A stretch of 64,000 nucleotides of DNA from Alviniconcha marisindica (taxonomy: Eukaryota; Mollusca; Gastropoda; Provannidae), in the NCBI GenBank assembly GCA_018857735.1, contig JABMCL010000181.1, positions 2,501 through 66,500 of the forward strand, given 5' to 3'. Below the pieces are notes generated by a model. It was not told the DNA's origin and ran no database searches. It was given only the letters and a program-made list of their open reading frames with translations. The first letter of the stretch is position 1, and each line of letters begins with the position of its first letter. The position numbers and the translations under genes are program-made. Below, piece by piece: positions 31,896 through 42,189 of this stretch.

Positions 31896-32469
31896 GTGTG
31901 TGTGCATGTATGCATGTGTCTGTGCGTGTATGTTTACCGGTGTATGTGTCAGTCTGCGTAAGCCTGTGCATTGGTCGTGACCGCCGCGCCCATGCACAAA
32001 CGCGGGCGCATGCAACGTGGCCATTCTATCTCAGTGTGTATCTCATTTTAGTCATGATTTGCCTTGCACGGAACCAGCTATCTGTTGAGTTTTGACCGAA
32101 ACACAAATCAAACGAAAACAAAGATCGATCACATTGACGCTGTGACCCCAGGCCGAACTGTTGCGTTTTGTGGTGCCGTGGATTGAATGACAAAGGAGAG
32201 GAAAAAAATCCACTTCAGTGTAGTGTTGTTTTGTGAGCACAACCTTGGCAAACTTGCGCGTAGGGTCTAAAGGTTGGGATAATCTCTCCATCAGGGATGA
32301 ACTGATAGTGTACGAGAAGCGAAGGAAAGAAGGTGGGATATATACCATAGCCAATCTGTCAATACGCACCCCCCCCCCCCACCCCCCCACCCCCACCCAC
32401 CCTAGGGAGTTACCGGCGTCACCGTTTTGTGAGAGCAGAGTGTGGCGGGGATTGTGGGGCGGCGGGTGA

Positions 32470-32470
<1 letters not shown>
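31896..32470. other. Unique stretch, one weak coding-like segment
   Basis: A plus frame near 32,277-32,360 reads NLSIRDELIVYEKRRKEGG, which is protein-like in composition, but it has no supported splice sites and runs into a C run at 32,370. I cannot assign it. Confidence 0.3.
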
Positions 32471-33010
<540 letters not shown>

Positions 33011-33011
33011 G

Positions 33012-33235
33012 AGGATAAAATAAAACAAAACTGATTGCTTTGTTAGTTGTTGTGATGCTTGTTTGCTTGCTTGTTTCGTGCTAATTTGGGTTTGTTGAAA
33101 ATTCTTAAACAAAGCTGACAGCCAAAATTGGGGGGGGGGGGGGGGAATAAAAAAACACTAACGTTAGAAAAACGGAATGGGTTTCAATATGACATTGCTT
33201 TAAAAAAAAAATTCAAAAAAGAAAAAAGTAGGTGG
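33012..33235 (+). repeat. Dispersed duplicate, member 1 (partner 46,657-46,910)
   Basis: The first 115 bases (gataaaataaaacaaaactg onward to aaagctgacagccaaaattg) are almost identical to 46,657-46,775. The two then continue through a G run of different length and cactaacgttagaaaaacgg. Both members lie just after an (AG)/(ACAG) tract. Confidence 0.9.
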
Positions 33236-33904
33236 TTCAGTGCTTTCGGATCCGATGATGAGTGGATGTGACGTCAGGATAATGTGATGCCGCCGAATCA
33301 TTTAGCAATTTCATCACAATGACGCTGACCCATACGTATATATATAATTATTTTTTTCCCTCCCTTTTTTATTCATTCAAGGACATGTTATCTTCAATGG
33401 TTCAAGCACACAATCTGTGTGTGAGACAAAAATAAATTTATAACAAAAAGTAAAAACATTAAAAAAAGAAGTTTTTTTTAAAAATGTTATAATATGAACG
33501 TTGCGTTGATAATTATTAATAATTAAAAAAAAAAGGGGAGAAAAAAAAAAGATTTAAAAAAAAGAGACAATTCGTGAGTAATTCTACATCAGGATAAGAT
33601 TATAGAAACAGAAATGGCAATTCTTCAGCAGATGTTAGTTCTAGTAAGAACCTCCATTCCGATTATCTCTTACAAAAAAATCATGTGAATAAATTTTATT
33701 GGAACTGATAAAAAATTATAAAAAATCTGTTTACGATATGGAGTAAAACAAAAAACAAAAAACAAAAAATCAAACAAAAAAACATAAAACATCGGCCGAT
33801 AAGAAGACAGTCAGGTTCCATCCTCCTTCGGCTCGCCGTACTCTTCAAAAGCTGTGGTTTATAGACATAGTCTTGCGGGATATTCCCCCCACCCCCCTCC
33901 CCCC
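33236..33904. other. AT-rich unique stretch
   Basis: A-rich and T-rich runs; no gene. A segment at about 33,830-33,880 (cttcaaaagctgtggtttat) resembles part of the SINE-like elements at 39,395 and 40,190. Confidence 0.45.
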
Positions 33905-33931
33905 TCTCTCCCTCTCTCTCTCTCTCACACA

Positions 33932-33993
<62 letters not shown>

Positions 33994-34045
33994 ACACACG
34001 CGGGGGCGCGCGCGCGCGCGCGCACGCACGCACGCACGCACGCAC
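33905..34045. repeat. (TC)n-(AC)n-(GC)n-(GCAC)n compound
   Basis: Short (TC)n, (AC)n to about 34,000, gcgcgcgcgcgcgcgc, then six GCAC units. It ends 27 bases before the candidate exon. Confidence 0.96.
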
Positions 34046-34071
34046 ACTTATTTACTCGTGTTTCGTTCTAG

Positions 34072-34244
34072 GCCAGCATGGAAATTCCACCAGAGACGAG
34101 CTGAAATCATGGGTAATTGAAATTAACCAATTAGCAGAAACAGAAGAACAGCTATGTAGGTCAGCTGTTAGTCTGACTAATTCACAAAATCAACAGGCCA
34201 GGTGTCTCAGAAAGAAAGAAAAACTCTGCAATTTATTTGTCTGA
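34072..34244 (+). CDS. Candidate terminal coding exon, helical unknown protein
   Basis: After cttatttactcgtgtttcgttctag, a possible branch point and 3' splice site (AG at 34,070-34,071; a second AG at 34,075-34,076 is also in phase), the frame reads STRDELKSWVIEINQL and then a segment rich in Q, E, L and K. It ends LCNLFV and stops at TGA 34,242-34,244. Residue spacing of I, L and V suggests an amphipathic helix or coiled coil. Codon use is balanced, unlike the repeat-derived frames around it. Only 57 codons are visible and no upstream partner exon was found, because the 5' side is microsatellite. I do not recognise the protein. The 55 bp array that follows seems to derive from the exon end. 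Confidence 0.4.
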
Positions 34245-34765
34245 ATGAAGTGATGAGAAAAGTGGAGAGTAAAGTTCTGGTGACACGTCTTTTGTCTAAA
34301 CGAAGTGATGGGGAAAGTGGAGAGTAACGTTCTGATGACACGTCTTTTGTTTAAACGAAGTGATGGGGAAAGTGGAGAGTAAAGTTTTGGTGACACGTCT
34401 TTTGTCTAAACGAAGTGATGGGGAAAGTGGAGAGTAAAGTTCTGGTGACACGTCTTTTGTCTAAACGAAGTGATGTGGAAAGTGGAGAGTACAGTTCTGG
34501 TGACACGTCATTTGTCTAAAAGAAGTGATGGGGAAAGTGGAGAGTAAAGTTTTGGTGACACGTCTTTTGTCTAAACGAAGTGATGGGGAAAGTGGAGAGT
34601 AAAGTTCTGGTGACACGTCATTTGTCTAAAAGAAGTGATGGGGAAAGTGGAGAGTAAAGTTTTGGTGACACGTCTTTTGTCTAAACGAAGTGATGGGGAA
34701 AGTGGAGAGTAAAGTTCTGGTGAGTTATCATTTGTCGAAATGAAGTGATGAGAAACTTAGAGAGT
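34245..34765. repeat. 55 bp minisatellite derived from the exon end
   Basis: Nine to ten units of 55 bp containing gtctaaacgaagtgatgggg, aaagtggagagtaaagttct and ggtgacacgtc. The sequence spanning the stop codon of the candidate exon (ttatttgtctgaatgaagtgatgag) is itself the first, slightly diverged unit. A variant with tgacacgtca and ctaaaagaag alternates with the main type at 34,505 and 34,615, giving a 110 bp higher-order pattern. Confidence 0.95.
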
Positions 34766-35274
34766 TAGGTTTCGGTGAAATGTTTTCGGGGTAGCTCGGT
34801 GGCCGACAGGGGACACCACCCATCACAGAGTTGTACCTCTTTCGTGCTATACACAGCACTATTCTCAATACTGAAAATCGTCCACGATTCCCGGCATCCC
34901 TCGTACCTCTACCAGTGCCTAGGTGGCTGTCATCGGTGTTTTCTCTTCTAAAACGAAACCTAAGCTCCACAATACCGCCTTGAGAACTTTGACCGCATCT
35001 TGGAACGTTCTCGGAGAGGCAAACGCAATGCGGTGACGTTCGCGTTAGGACACGCGAGGCTGTTCTCCCGTCATTCCCGCCAATGCAGTGTTCGTGTCGT
35101 CAGCGTCACACGGCCAAACCAATCTCGTCGAATGACACACCCTGGAACCTCTGGGACAAGGGAAAAATTCTCAGCCAAAAAAGTACAGTTCCATGAGATT
35201 ACCCCAAAACTTTTATTCAATTATCCGTTGAAAGGGGCCGTGCTTGTTTGGCGGCTGGCTGGGCGATGGTTGGA
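34766..35274. other. Unique stretch, moderately CpG-rich
   Basis: No exon supported. Confidence 0.45.
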
Positions 35275-35355
35275 GGAGGGGGGGGGGGGGGAGGGGGGGG
35301 GGAAAGGGGGGGGGGAAGGGGGGGGGAGGGGGGGGGGGGCGGTGGGGTGGGGTTA
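35275..35355. repeat. G-rich tract
   Basis: About 80 bases of G runs broken by A, then GGTGGGGTGGGG. Glycine-rich and proline-rich frames are artefacts. It has four or more long G runs, so a G-quadruplex is possible on the plus strand. Confidence 0.9.
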
Positions 35356-35557
35356 AGGCGAGCGCGTGTCGGAGAACGAATCGTGGAGACAGGAACAATG
35401 AAGAAAGACCATTTTATGTCCTGGTAAAAGCCGAAGGTATTCAATTATGCCCCAGACAAAATAAGGCAAAGGTAACGTAATTAACTGTCAACCAACACGG
35501 AGAGCGTGTCCAACTGGCCCATCGGAGGCTGGTCCATGCAGCGACTGAACCCGCCCA

Positions 35558-35644
<87 letters not shown>

Positions 35645-35828
35645 CACGCGCGTGCGTGTGCGTGCGTGTTTGAGTTCGTGCGTGCGTGCGTGTGCGTGCG
35701 TGCGTGCGTGCGTGTGTGTGTGTGGTGCGTGCGTGCGTGCGTGCGTGCGTGTTTGAGTTCGTGCGTGCGTGCGTGTGCGTGCGTGCGTGTGTGTGTGTGT
35801 GTGCGTGTGAGTGTGTGTGTGTGTGTGA
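35558..35828. repeat. (TG)n-(GTGC)n compound with a duplicated block
   Basis: (TG)n of about 38 units, then GCGCGCACGCGCGTGC. A block starting gtttgagttcgtgcgtgcgt occurs twice, at about 35,668 and 35,750. Confidence 0.95.
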
Positions 35829-36110
35829 AGGGAATCTAAAACCAACAGCGCCTCTTCACTGGTTGGAACATAAACTGAGTCAGCCGGAAGCGACTCAGCC
35901 AGCACCAGTCTGATTCAACCAGTCAGAGCCACGGAGAGACTGGGCCCACTGTGGCTTAGTGTCGCGGTGAAGTATGACAGGCTAGGAAGGGACCAGGCCT
36001 GGATGTAGACCGGCGGGCCAAACCTTGTTACACCATCGTCATCGATTTTCTGCCCGTCCCTTGTTCTATCTCCGCCCCGCCCACCCCAATCTATCACCGT
36101 CCGCCTTCAT
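35829..36110. other. Unique stretch
   Basis: No feature supported. Confidence 0.4.
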
Positions 36111-36400
36111 CTTGCCGTTCTAGCCAGCCCCTGCATCAGCCAGCCCCCAGCATTTCTCTGTTATATCGCCGTTCTAGCCAGCCCCCAGCATTTCTCTGTT
36201 ATATCGCCGTTCTAGCCAGCCCCCAGCATTTCACTGTTATATCGCTGTTCTAGCCAGCTCCCAGCATTTCTCTGTTATATCGCCGTTCTATCCAGCCAGC
36301 CCTCAGCATTAGCCAGCCCCCAGCATTTCACTGTTATATCGCCGTTCTAGCCAGCCAGCCCTCAGCATTAGCCAGCCCCAAACATTTCACTGTTATATCG
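36111..36400. repeat. 38 bp minisatellite, about seven units
   Basis: Units contain cgttctagccagcccccagc and atttctctgttatatcg. Some units carry an extra cagccctcagcattagc segment. Confidence 0.92.
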
Positions 36401-36500
36401 TTCAGCAGCTGTGTGAGAGTCGAGGTGGCCGTCCTGGGCACCCGTCCTAACGAGCCTTACGGTTTCTGTGGACGTAAAGCAACATTGAACCATGCACACG
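36401..36500 (+). mobile_element. SINE-like 3' segment, family R2 copy 1
   Basis: agctgtgtgagagtcgaggt, then ggccgtcctgggc, then cggtttctgtggacgtaaag followed by caacattgaac. The same order is seen at 40,450-40,550 and the last part at 40,385-40,435. The ending GTAAAGCAACA looks like an element 3' end. R2 is a label for this report. Confidence 0.55.
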
Positions 36501-36507
36501 CATTGGT

Positions 36508-36575
36508 CACAGTTTGTCCCTAATATGTCAACTTTAACCCGACATCCGAGGACATTAAGCTCCACATCATCTGAG
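36508..36575. repeat. Left arm of a 60-68 bp inverted repeat
   Basis: acagtttgtccctaa, then cccgacatccgaggacatta and agctccacat. It is the reverse complement of 36,860-36,919 with about eight to nine mismatches and a short gap. The loop between the arms is about 285 bases and contains a LINE 3' end. Confidence 0.85.
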
Positions 36576-36589
36576 TACCGCACGTTTTT

Positions 36590-36766
36590 GTTTTTGTTTT
36601 GGAAACGCGTACGATTTAGTTTTTGTTTTTGTTGCTGTTTGTTTCTTTTTGTTGTATGCACTTGTATTTTATGTTTACTGCCGTGTCTTACCAGATGTTC
36701 TTTCATTGAAGTTCTTTCATGTACCCCCACTGGGGTTTCTGAAATAAACTACTTGACTTGACTTGT
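36590..36766 (+). mobile_element. Non-LTR retrotransposon 3' end with (CTTGA) tail
   Basis: T/G-rich segment, then a small hairpin ACCCCCACTGGGGT (36,723-36,736), then AAATAAACT followed by three acttg pentamers. A hairpin, AATAAA and a pentamer tail in this order is a typical non-LTR 3' terminus. No protein-coding part remains. Confidence 0.6.
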
Positions 36767-36859
36767 TTGGAGCAGAAGGCGGCGACCCCGCGTTCCTTCA
36801 GCGGCTGGGGCCTCCCTTTCCCGACATCTCGGCCACAGCTGCTGGCGCCGCCACGGCAC

Positions 36860-36919
36860 GATGATCATGTGGGGCTTAATGTCCTCGGATGTCGGGCTGA
36901 CGTGTTAGGGACAAACTGT
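36860..36919. repeat. Right arm of the inverted repeat
   Basis: Inverted copy of 36,508-36,575: ggggcttaatgtcctcggat, then gtcgggctgacgtgttaggg and acaaactgt. Confidence 0.85.
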
Positions 36920-36984
36920 AGTGCCACAGCACGAAAACACGAACATCGTTTTTATCCGTCCATCACGGGAAGGCCGGGGAGCCA

Positions 36985-37655
36985 GGAATGGACATGGTGC
37001 AGGAGCTGGGATTGGCTGTGGTCCAGGGGCTGGGACTGGCTATGGTCCACAAGAGGGGACTGTGGTCCAGGAGCTGGGACTGGCAGTGGGCCAGGAGCTG
37101 GTACTGGCTATGGTCCACAAGAGAGGAATGTGGTCCAGGAGCTGGGATTGGCTGTGGTCCACAAGAGGGGATTGGCTGTGGTCCAGGAGATGGGACTGGC
37201 TGTGGTCCAAGAGCTGGGATTGGCTGTGGTCCACAAGAGGAGTCTGGCTGTGGTCCAGGAGCTGGGACTGGCTGTGGTCCACAAGAGGGGACTGACTGTG
37301 GTCCAGGAGCTTGGATTGGATGTGGTCCTCAAGAGGGGATTATGGTCCAGGAGCTGGGACTGGCTGTGGTCCAGGAGCTGGGACTGGCTGTGGTCCACAA
37401 GAGGGAACTGACTGTGATCCAGGAGCTTGGATTGGATGTGGTCCACAAGAGAGGATTATGGTCCAGGAGCTAGGACCGGCTGTGGTCCAGGAGCTGGGTC
37501 TGGCTGTGTTCCACAAGAGGGGACTGTGGTCCAGGAGCTGGGACTGGCTGTGGTCCACAAGAGGGGACTGTGGTCCAGGAGCTGGGACTGGCTGTGGTCC
37601 AGGAGCAGGGACTGGCTGTGGTCCAGGGGCTGGAACTGGCTGTTGTCCAAGACTG
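36985..37655. repeat. 24/42 bp minisatellite
   Basis: Units are gtccaggagctgggactggc with tgtg (24 bp) and a longer form with tggtccacaagaggggact. Their mix gives open frames on both strands; none has a domain. Confidence 0.93.
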
Positions 37656-37764
37656 AAAAGAATGTTGTTGTGGTGGTATAAATAGGTGTGGCAGAGACTG
37701 ACGTGAGGCCGAATTAATCAAAGGGCAGACCGCCGGTAAGCTGCTGCTTGTAGGGCAGTCGATG
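37656..37764. other. Unique spacer between two arrays
   Basis: Nothing recognised. Confidence 0.4.
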
Positions 37765-38665
37765 CTGATCGTGTGCCATCACTCCACACCACTGAGATGT
37801 GAGTCTGTGCCATCACTCCATACCACTGAGGTGTGAGTCTGTGTCATCACTCCACACCACTGAGATGTGAGTCTGTGCCATCACTCCACATCACTGAGGT
37901 GTGAATCTGTCCCATCACTCCACATCACTGAGGTGTGAATCTGTCCCATCACTCCACATCACTGAGGTGTGAGTCGGTGCCATAACTCCGCACCACTGAG
38001 ATGCTGAGTCTGTGCCATCATTCCACACCACTGAGGTGTGTCTGCCATCACTCCACATCATTGAGATGTGAGTCTGTGCCATAACTCAACACCACTGAGG
38101 TGTGAGTCTGTGCCATCATTCCACACCACTGAGGTGTGACTCTGTGCCATCACTCCACAGCACTGAGATTTAAGTCTGTGCCATCACTCCACACCACTGA
38201 GATGCTGAGCCTGTGCCAGCATTCCACACCACTGAGATGTGAGTCTGTGCCATCACTCCACACCACTGAGATGTGAGTCTTTGCCATCACTCTACACGAC
38301 TGAGATGTGAGTCTGTGCCATCACTCCACACCACTGAGATGTGAGTCTGTGCCATCACTGCCATCACTCCACACCACTGAGATGTGAGTCTGTGCCATCA
38401 CTCCACACCACTGAGATGTGAGTCTGTGCCATCACTGCCATCACTCCACACCACTGAGATGTGAGTCTGTGCCATCACTCCACACCACTGAGATGTGAGT
38501 CTGTGCCATCACTCCACACCACTGAGATGTGAGTCTTTGCCATCGCTCCACACGACTGAGATGCGAGTCTGTGCCATCATTTCACACCACTGAGGTGATG
38601 TGTCTGTGCCATCACTCCACACCACTGAGGTGTGAGTCTGTGCCATCACTCCACACCACTGAGAT
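37765..38665. repeat. 34 bp minisatellite, about 26 units
   Basis: Units are gagatgtgagtctgtgccat and cactccacaccact with g/a changes. Two sites carry an extra cactgccat insertion, at about 38,357 and 38,433, which mark a 76 bp segment duplicated as a block. Confidence 0.95.
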
Positions 38666-38930
38666 GCCCTACACTCCCACAGTCTAGTTCGGGGCGCTGG
38701 GTGGCAGTATTGTCTGCTGCGTGTTGTGCCCCGTGGCCCTTGTTGGCTTTCAAAACAGGTCGCCGTCCTCTCCCGTCTCCTTTGTCTACGGACACCCTCC
38801 CGGGAGCCAGTTTGGCCCGCAGCTACCGTTAGGCGACTGCTCACACCGCACACGACCCGTGCCGAACCTAAGGAAGCCAGGTTTGTGACGCACACTGTCC
38901 CCTCGCGATTGGAAGGGTCCAGTTTGGACA
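38666..38930. other. GC-balanced unique stretch
   Basis: Overlapping open frames on both strands of 66-142 codons extend from the array; no domain seen. Confidence 0.4.
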
Positions 38931-38997
38931 CACACATACACTGACACGGTTACACTAATCTGGACACGCATACACACGGTTACACCAGTTTGGACGG

Positions 38998-39029
<32 letters not shown>

Positions 39030-39255
39030 GCACGCACGCACGCACGCACGCACACTCACAGTAACGCCAATTAGGACGGACATACATCATATACGGTAAT
39101 GCCAATTTGGAAGGATACACACATACACGGTAACGTCAGTTTGGACGGACACAGCAACGCCAGTTTGGAGGGACACACATTCACGATAACGCCAATTTGG
39201 TGGACAAAAACATATGATAAAGCCAAGGATGGACAAAAACATATATGATAAAGCC
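38931..39255. repeat. Degenerate 26-34 bp repeat with (AC)n and (GCAC)n inside
   Basis: cagtttggacggacacatac and variants (aatttggaagga, aattaggacgga) recur about nine times. (AC)n lies at 39,004-39,030, followed by about six GCAC units to 39,055. Confidence 0.8.
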
Positions 39256-39257
39256 AA

Positions 39258-39258
<1 letters not shown>

Positions 39259-39325
<67 letters not shown>
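39259..39325. repeat. (AC)n microsatellite
   Basis: About 33 AC units. Confidence 0.96.
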
Positions 39326-39328
<3 letters not shown>

Positions 39329-39389
39329 ACACTACACACATACACACACGCGCGCCAACGCCAACGCCCATTTGGGCCAAGCAACGCCC

Positions 39390-39480
39390 TTTGGGGAAGT
39401 TGTGCTTTGTGGTCACAGTCTTGTGACTTTCGTCTCTCATAACCAATGAAGCGTTAACGCTCAGTCACTGTGGCGGTGAT
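39390..39480 (+). mobile_element. SINE-like fragment (shared with 40,190)
   Basis: tttgtggtcacagtcttgtg, then actttcgtctctcataacca and gaagcgttaacgctcagtca. The same order appears at 40,200-40,285. Confidence 0.5.
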
Positions 39481-39617
39481 AGCAAAGCCGACAGAAAAGA
39501 CAGTCGTATCGTTACCCCCGCCACCCTCACTTATCACGCTGATATAACTTCATACGGGTTAAAAAATAATTTAAAAAACTGCCTCCCACAGCCATCTCTC
39601 CCAGCCTCCCTGCACCA

Positions 39618-39740
39618 GTTTATATACTTAGTTGGGCCTTAGTTGTGCATTAAAAAATATAACCCCCCCCCCCACCCCCCGCCCCCCGTCCCTGTCTATT
39701 GGCTCTAATGTAACTAATGCACTTAGTTGGGTATTAGAAA

Positions 39741-39802
<62 letters not shown>

Positions 39803-39990
39803 CTGGCCCTAATGTGATGTATGCACTTACTGGGTATTTAAAACAACAAGCCCCCCACTCCCCACCCCCGTTTCTTTCTCTCTCGGCCCCAAAATATATC
39901 GCCCCCCACCCCCCACCCACCACTCCACTTCCTCCGAATCCCTCTTGGTCCTAATGCGACTTATGCACTTAACTGGGCATTAAAAAAACA
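39618..39990. repeat. Four dispersed copies of a 45 bp element with spacers
   Basis: ctaatgtgatgtatgcactt followed by actgggtatttaaaacaac or close variants ends at about 39,660, 39,745, 39,853 and 39,990. Spacers are C-rich or TC-rich. Each copy ends in gggNattaaaaa, like a SINE tail. Confidence 0.7.
39745..39800. repeat. (TC)n microsatellite
   Basis: About 27 TC units starting immediately after the second copy of the 45 bp element. Confidence 0.96.
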
Positions 39991-40140
39991 ACGACCAAGG
40001 TTGTATGGTGTACACAGAACGCGCGCCGAGACACAGCAGTTTCGTGCGGCACCAGCCGTGTAGCAACCAAACAGCGCGGTTAGTATACCATTTCGGCGGA
40101 TATTCAAAACGCGCTACAATAGGCTACAGTCACTCATTCA

Positions 40141-40290
40141 GAATCACGTGAGCCGGTTTGGCCTAGTGGAAATCTGCTCCGGCTCTCCTTTCTCTTCAAA
40201 AGTTGTGGTCTGTGAACACTGTCTTGTGACTTTGTCCCTCACAATCATGAAACATTAAAATGGCTCTCACCGCTGCCCACCTTAACGCAA
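40141..40290 (+). mobile_element. tRNA-derived SINE
   Basis: TTGGCCTAGTGG (40,158-40,169) is a good tRNA A box. The B box is degraded. The body contains aaaagttgtggtctgtgaac, then cttgtgactttgtccctcac, and it ends aacattaaaatggctctcac. Parts recur at 33,845, 39,395 and 54,040. Confidence 0.5.
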
Positions 40291-40380
40291 GTCATTCTGG
40301 TGGTGACAGTGTAGCGATAGGTATATAATCTTCCTCTCCCCCACCTCCATACCCCCTCCCCCACCCCCCCTCCTTCTCCG

Positions 40381-40550
40381 CCCCGTCCCTAATAAGCCTT
40401 ATGATTTCTGTGGATGTTAAGCACCATGTTTACTTTACTTATTCAGAATCAGAGCTCAGGAGCTGTGTGAAAGTCGAGGTAGGTGGCCGTCCTGGGCTCC
40501 CATCCCTAATAAGCCTACGGTTTCTGTGGCCGTAAAGCAACACTTCAACA
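40381..40550 (+). mobile_element. Family R2 copies 2 and 3
   Basis: taataagccttatgatttct followed by gtggatgttaagcacca (40,389-40,427), then a fuller copy with agctgtgtgaaagtcgaggt, ggccgtcctgggctccc and cggtttctgtggccgtaaag (40,459-40,540), ending in (CAA)n. Confidence 0.6.
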
Positions 40551-41429
40551 ACAACAACATTCAGAATCACATACGACAAAAGCGCAGCGAGTGTGCCCGA
40601 GAGCAGAGGACAACGGTCAACAACAACAACAACGTCTCGGGAGACAGGCCCCCAATACGGCGGAGGAGTCCGGGATCTCTGTGCTCGTTACAGTCCAAGA
40701 ACGGCTAGTGTCCTTGAGCCATGTGTGGCTGGGAGCCGGCCTTTGTGCTGACACCGCTAGTCAGCCTTAATGAGGGTCGGGTTGTGGCTGAGGACACGTC
40801 ACAGGAAGCTGATGGGCAATGAGTTGCGAAAATCAGGGGCGAAAGGGCAGGGGAGGTGGCAGCGGGGGCAGCGGGGGGGGGGGGGGGGGATGGAGATTGG
40901 GGCAACGTGCAAACCGCCTGGCCCCACTAGCGCTCTTTGAACCTGTGGCGTGTCCCTTGTCCATCAATAATTCAGACTGCGCGTGCACGCGCGGGACTTG
41001 TCGCCCGGGGTGAAATATCACTTATGACCCTCCCCCTCCCCCACCCCCTTCCCCCCACCCCACACCCCCTCACCCCCTCCAGGGTGAAATATTGCTTTTA
41101 TCTGCACGCGCCTGGCTAACACGCAGATCTGTGCAGAAAGTGTTGCGTAACTTGACAAACACTCGACTTGCAAACCGAGTCCATGAATAAAGCTGTGCGG
41201 CTAAACTGGAAAGCGGCTTAGATTTTTTTTTTTTTTTTTTTAATGAAGTGACGAACTCGGCTGCTGGAAACCCGGAAGAATCGAATAGCATTTGCACATT
41301 CTTATTTATTGATTTTATTTTATTTAACCCACAGCAGCAAATACTTGAGTTTCGGTGTTAGAAAGCGACCAGCAATACACAAAATCAAGAACGGAAAAGG
41401 GGGAGAAAAGAAAAGGGAGAAAAAAAGAG
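40551..41429. other. Unique stretch with G, C and T runs
   Basis: G run at about 40,873-40,889, C-rich at 41,027-41,080, T run at about 41,224-41,241. cggggtgaaatat and agggtgaaatat flank the C-rich part. No gene recognised. Confidence 0.45.
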
Positions 41430-41433
41430 AGAG

Positions 41434-41464
<31 letters not shown>

Positions 41465-41557
41465 AGGGGAACAAAAAAGGAGTTAAACTGTGTAATATTT
41501 AGTTGACCTGGTTGAATAGTGTCATTCTTTTTCTATCAGTTTTACAGAAAATGGGTA

Positions 41558-41619
<62 letters not shown>

Positions 41620-41700
41620 GGGAGGGGGGGATGAAACATTTGTGTAATATTTAGTTGACCTGGTTGAATAGTGTCATTTTCTCTATCAGTTTTAACGCAA
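41430..41700. repeat. Two (AG)n tracts separating a 60 bp duplication
   Basis: (AG)n at about 41,430-41,464 and 41,556-41,616, each followed by gtgtaatatttagttgacct and ggttgaatagtgtcatt. The repeated unit is therefore (AG)n plus about 60 unique bases. Confidence 0.88.
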
Positions 41701-41849
41701 TAATTGTTTACTTCACAACAGCTCCGAAAAGCGAGCTAATGCTGCAGGCAAACTGCACGGGGGTCGTGGCCGCTGGGCCAGCGCGCTGCATTGTCTTATC
41801 CAAGGGCTCGGAGGTTCCACTCCAGGTGGCAGTATCGTAGAGGTGAGGG

Positions 41850-41874
41850 TGGGGGCGGGGGGGGGGGGGGGGGG
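41850..41874. repeat. G-rich run
   Basis: About 24 bases, nearly all G. Confidence 0.85.
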
Positions 41875-41904
41875 AGAGTCTCACTCTTAGTCCAACACGC
41901 AATA

Positions 41905-41965
41905 AGATCTTTGTGCATGTTGGAAGATCTTTGTGCATGTTGTAAGATCTTTGTGCATGCTGGAG
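41905..41965. repeat. 20 bp tandem repeat, three units
   Basis: agatctttgtgcatgttgga, with t/g and c/t changes. Confidence 0.92.
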
Positions 41966-42189
41966 GCTCCCATGCCCACCTTTCGCTAAGAGATGAAGGT
42001 ATAACAGGCACACGGAGAACTGGTAACCAGCGTATGACGAAGACCATAAGGTGACTGCAGCAACTCCAAATGCCAGAAGTCCGGACTATCTCTCTTTTGC
42101 AACAATCCGGGCCGGCAGTTCACCGAGAACAATGGATCCAGCTGAGTAGACGCTGTGAGGTCATGTGATTCGATCTTGATACTGAAGGC

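Noticed and set aside
32233..32469. Plus frame with NLSIRDELIVYEKRRKEGG
   Set aside because: Protein-like, but the 3' part is proline-rich translation of a C run and no splice site bounds the good segment.
37765..38665. Regular repeats that might suggest a CRISPR array
   Set aside because: Units are strictly tandem with no unique spacers, the context is eukaryotic and no cas-like gene is present. The same applies to all other arrays here.
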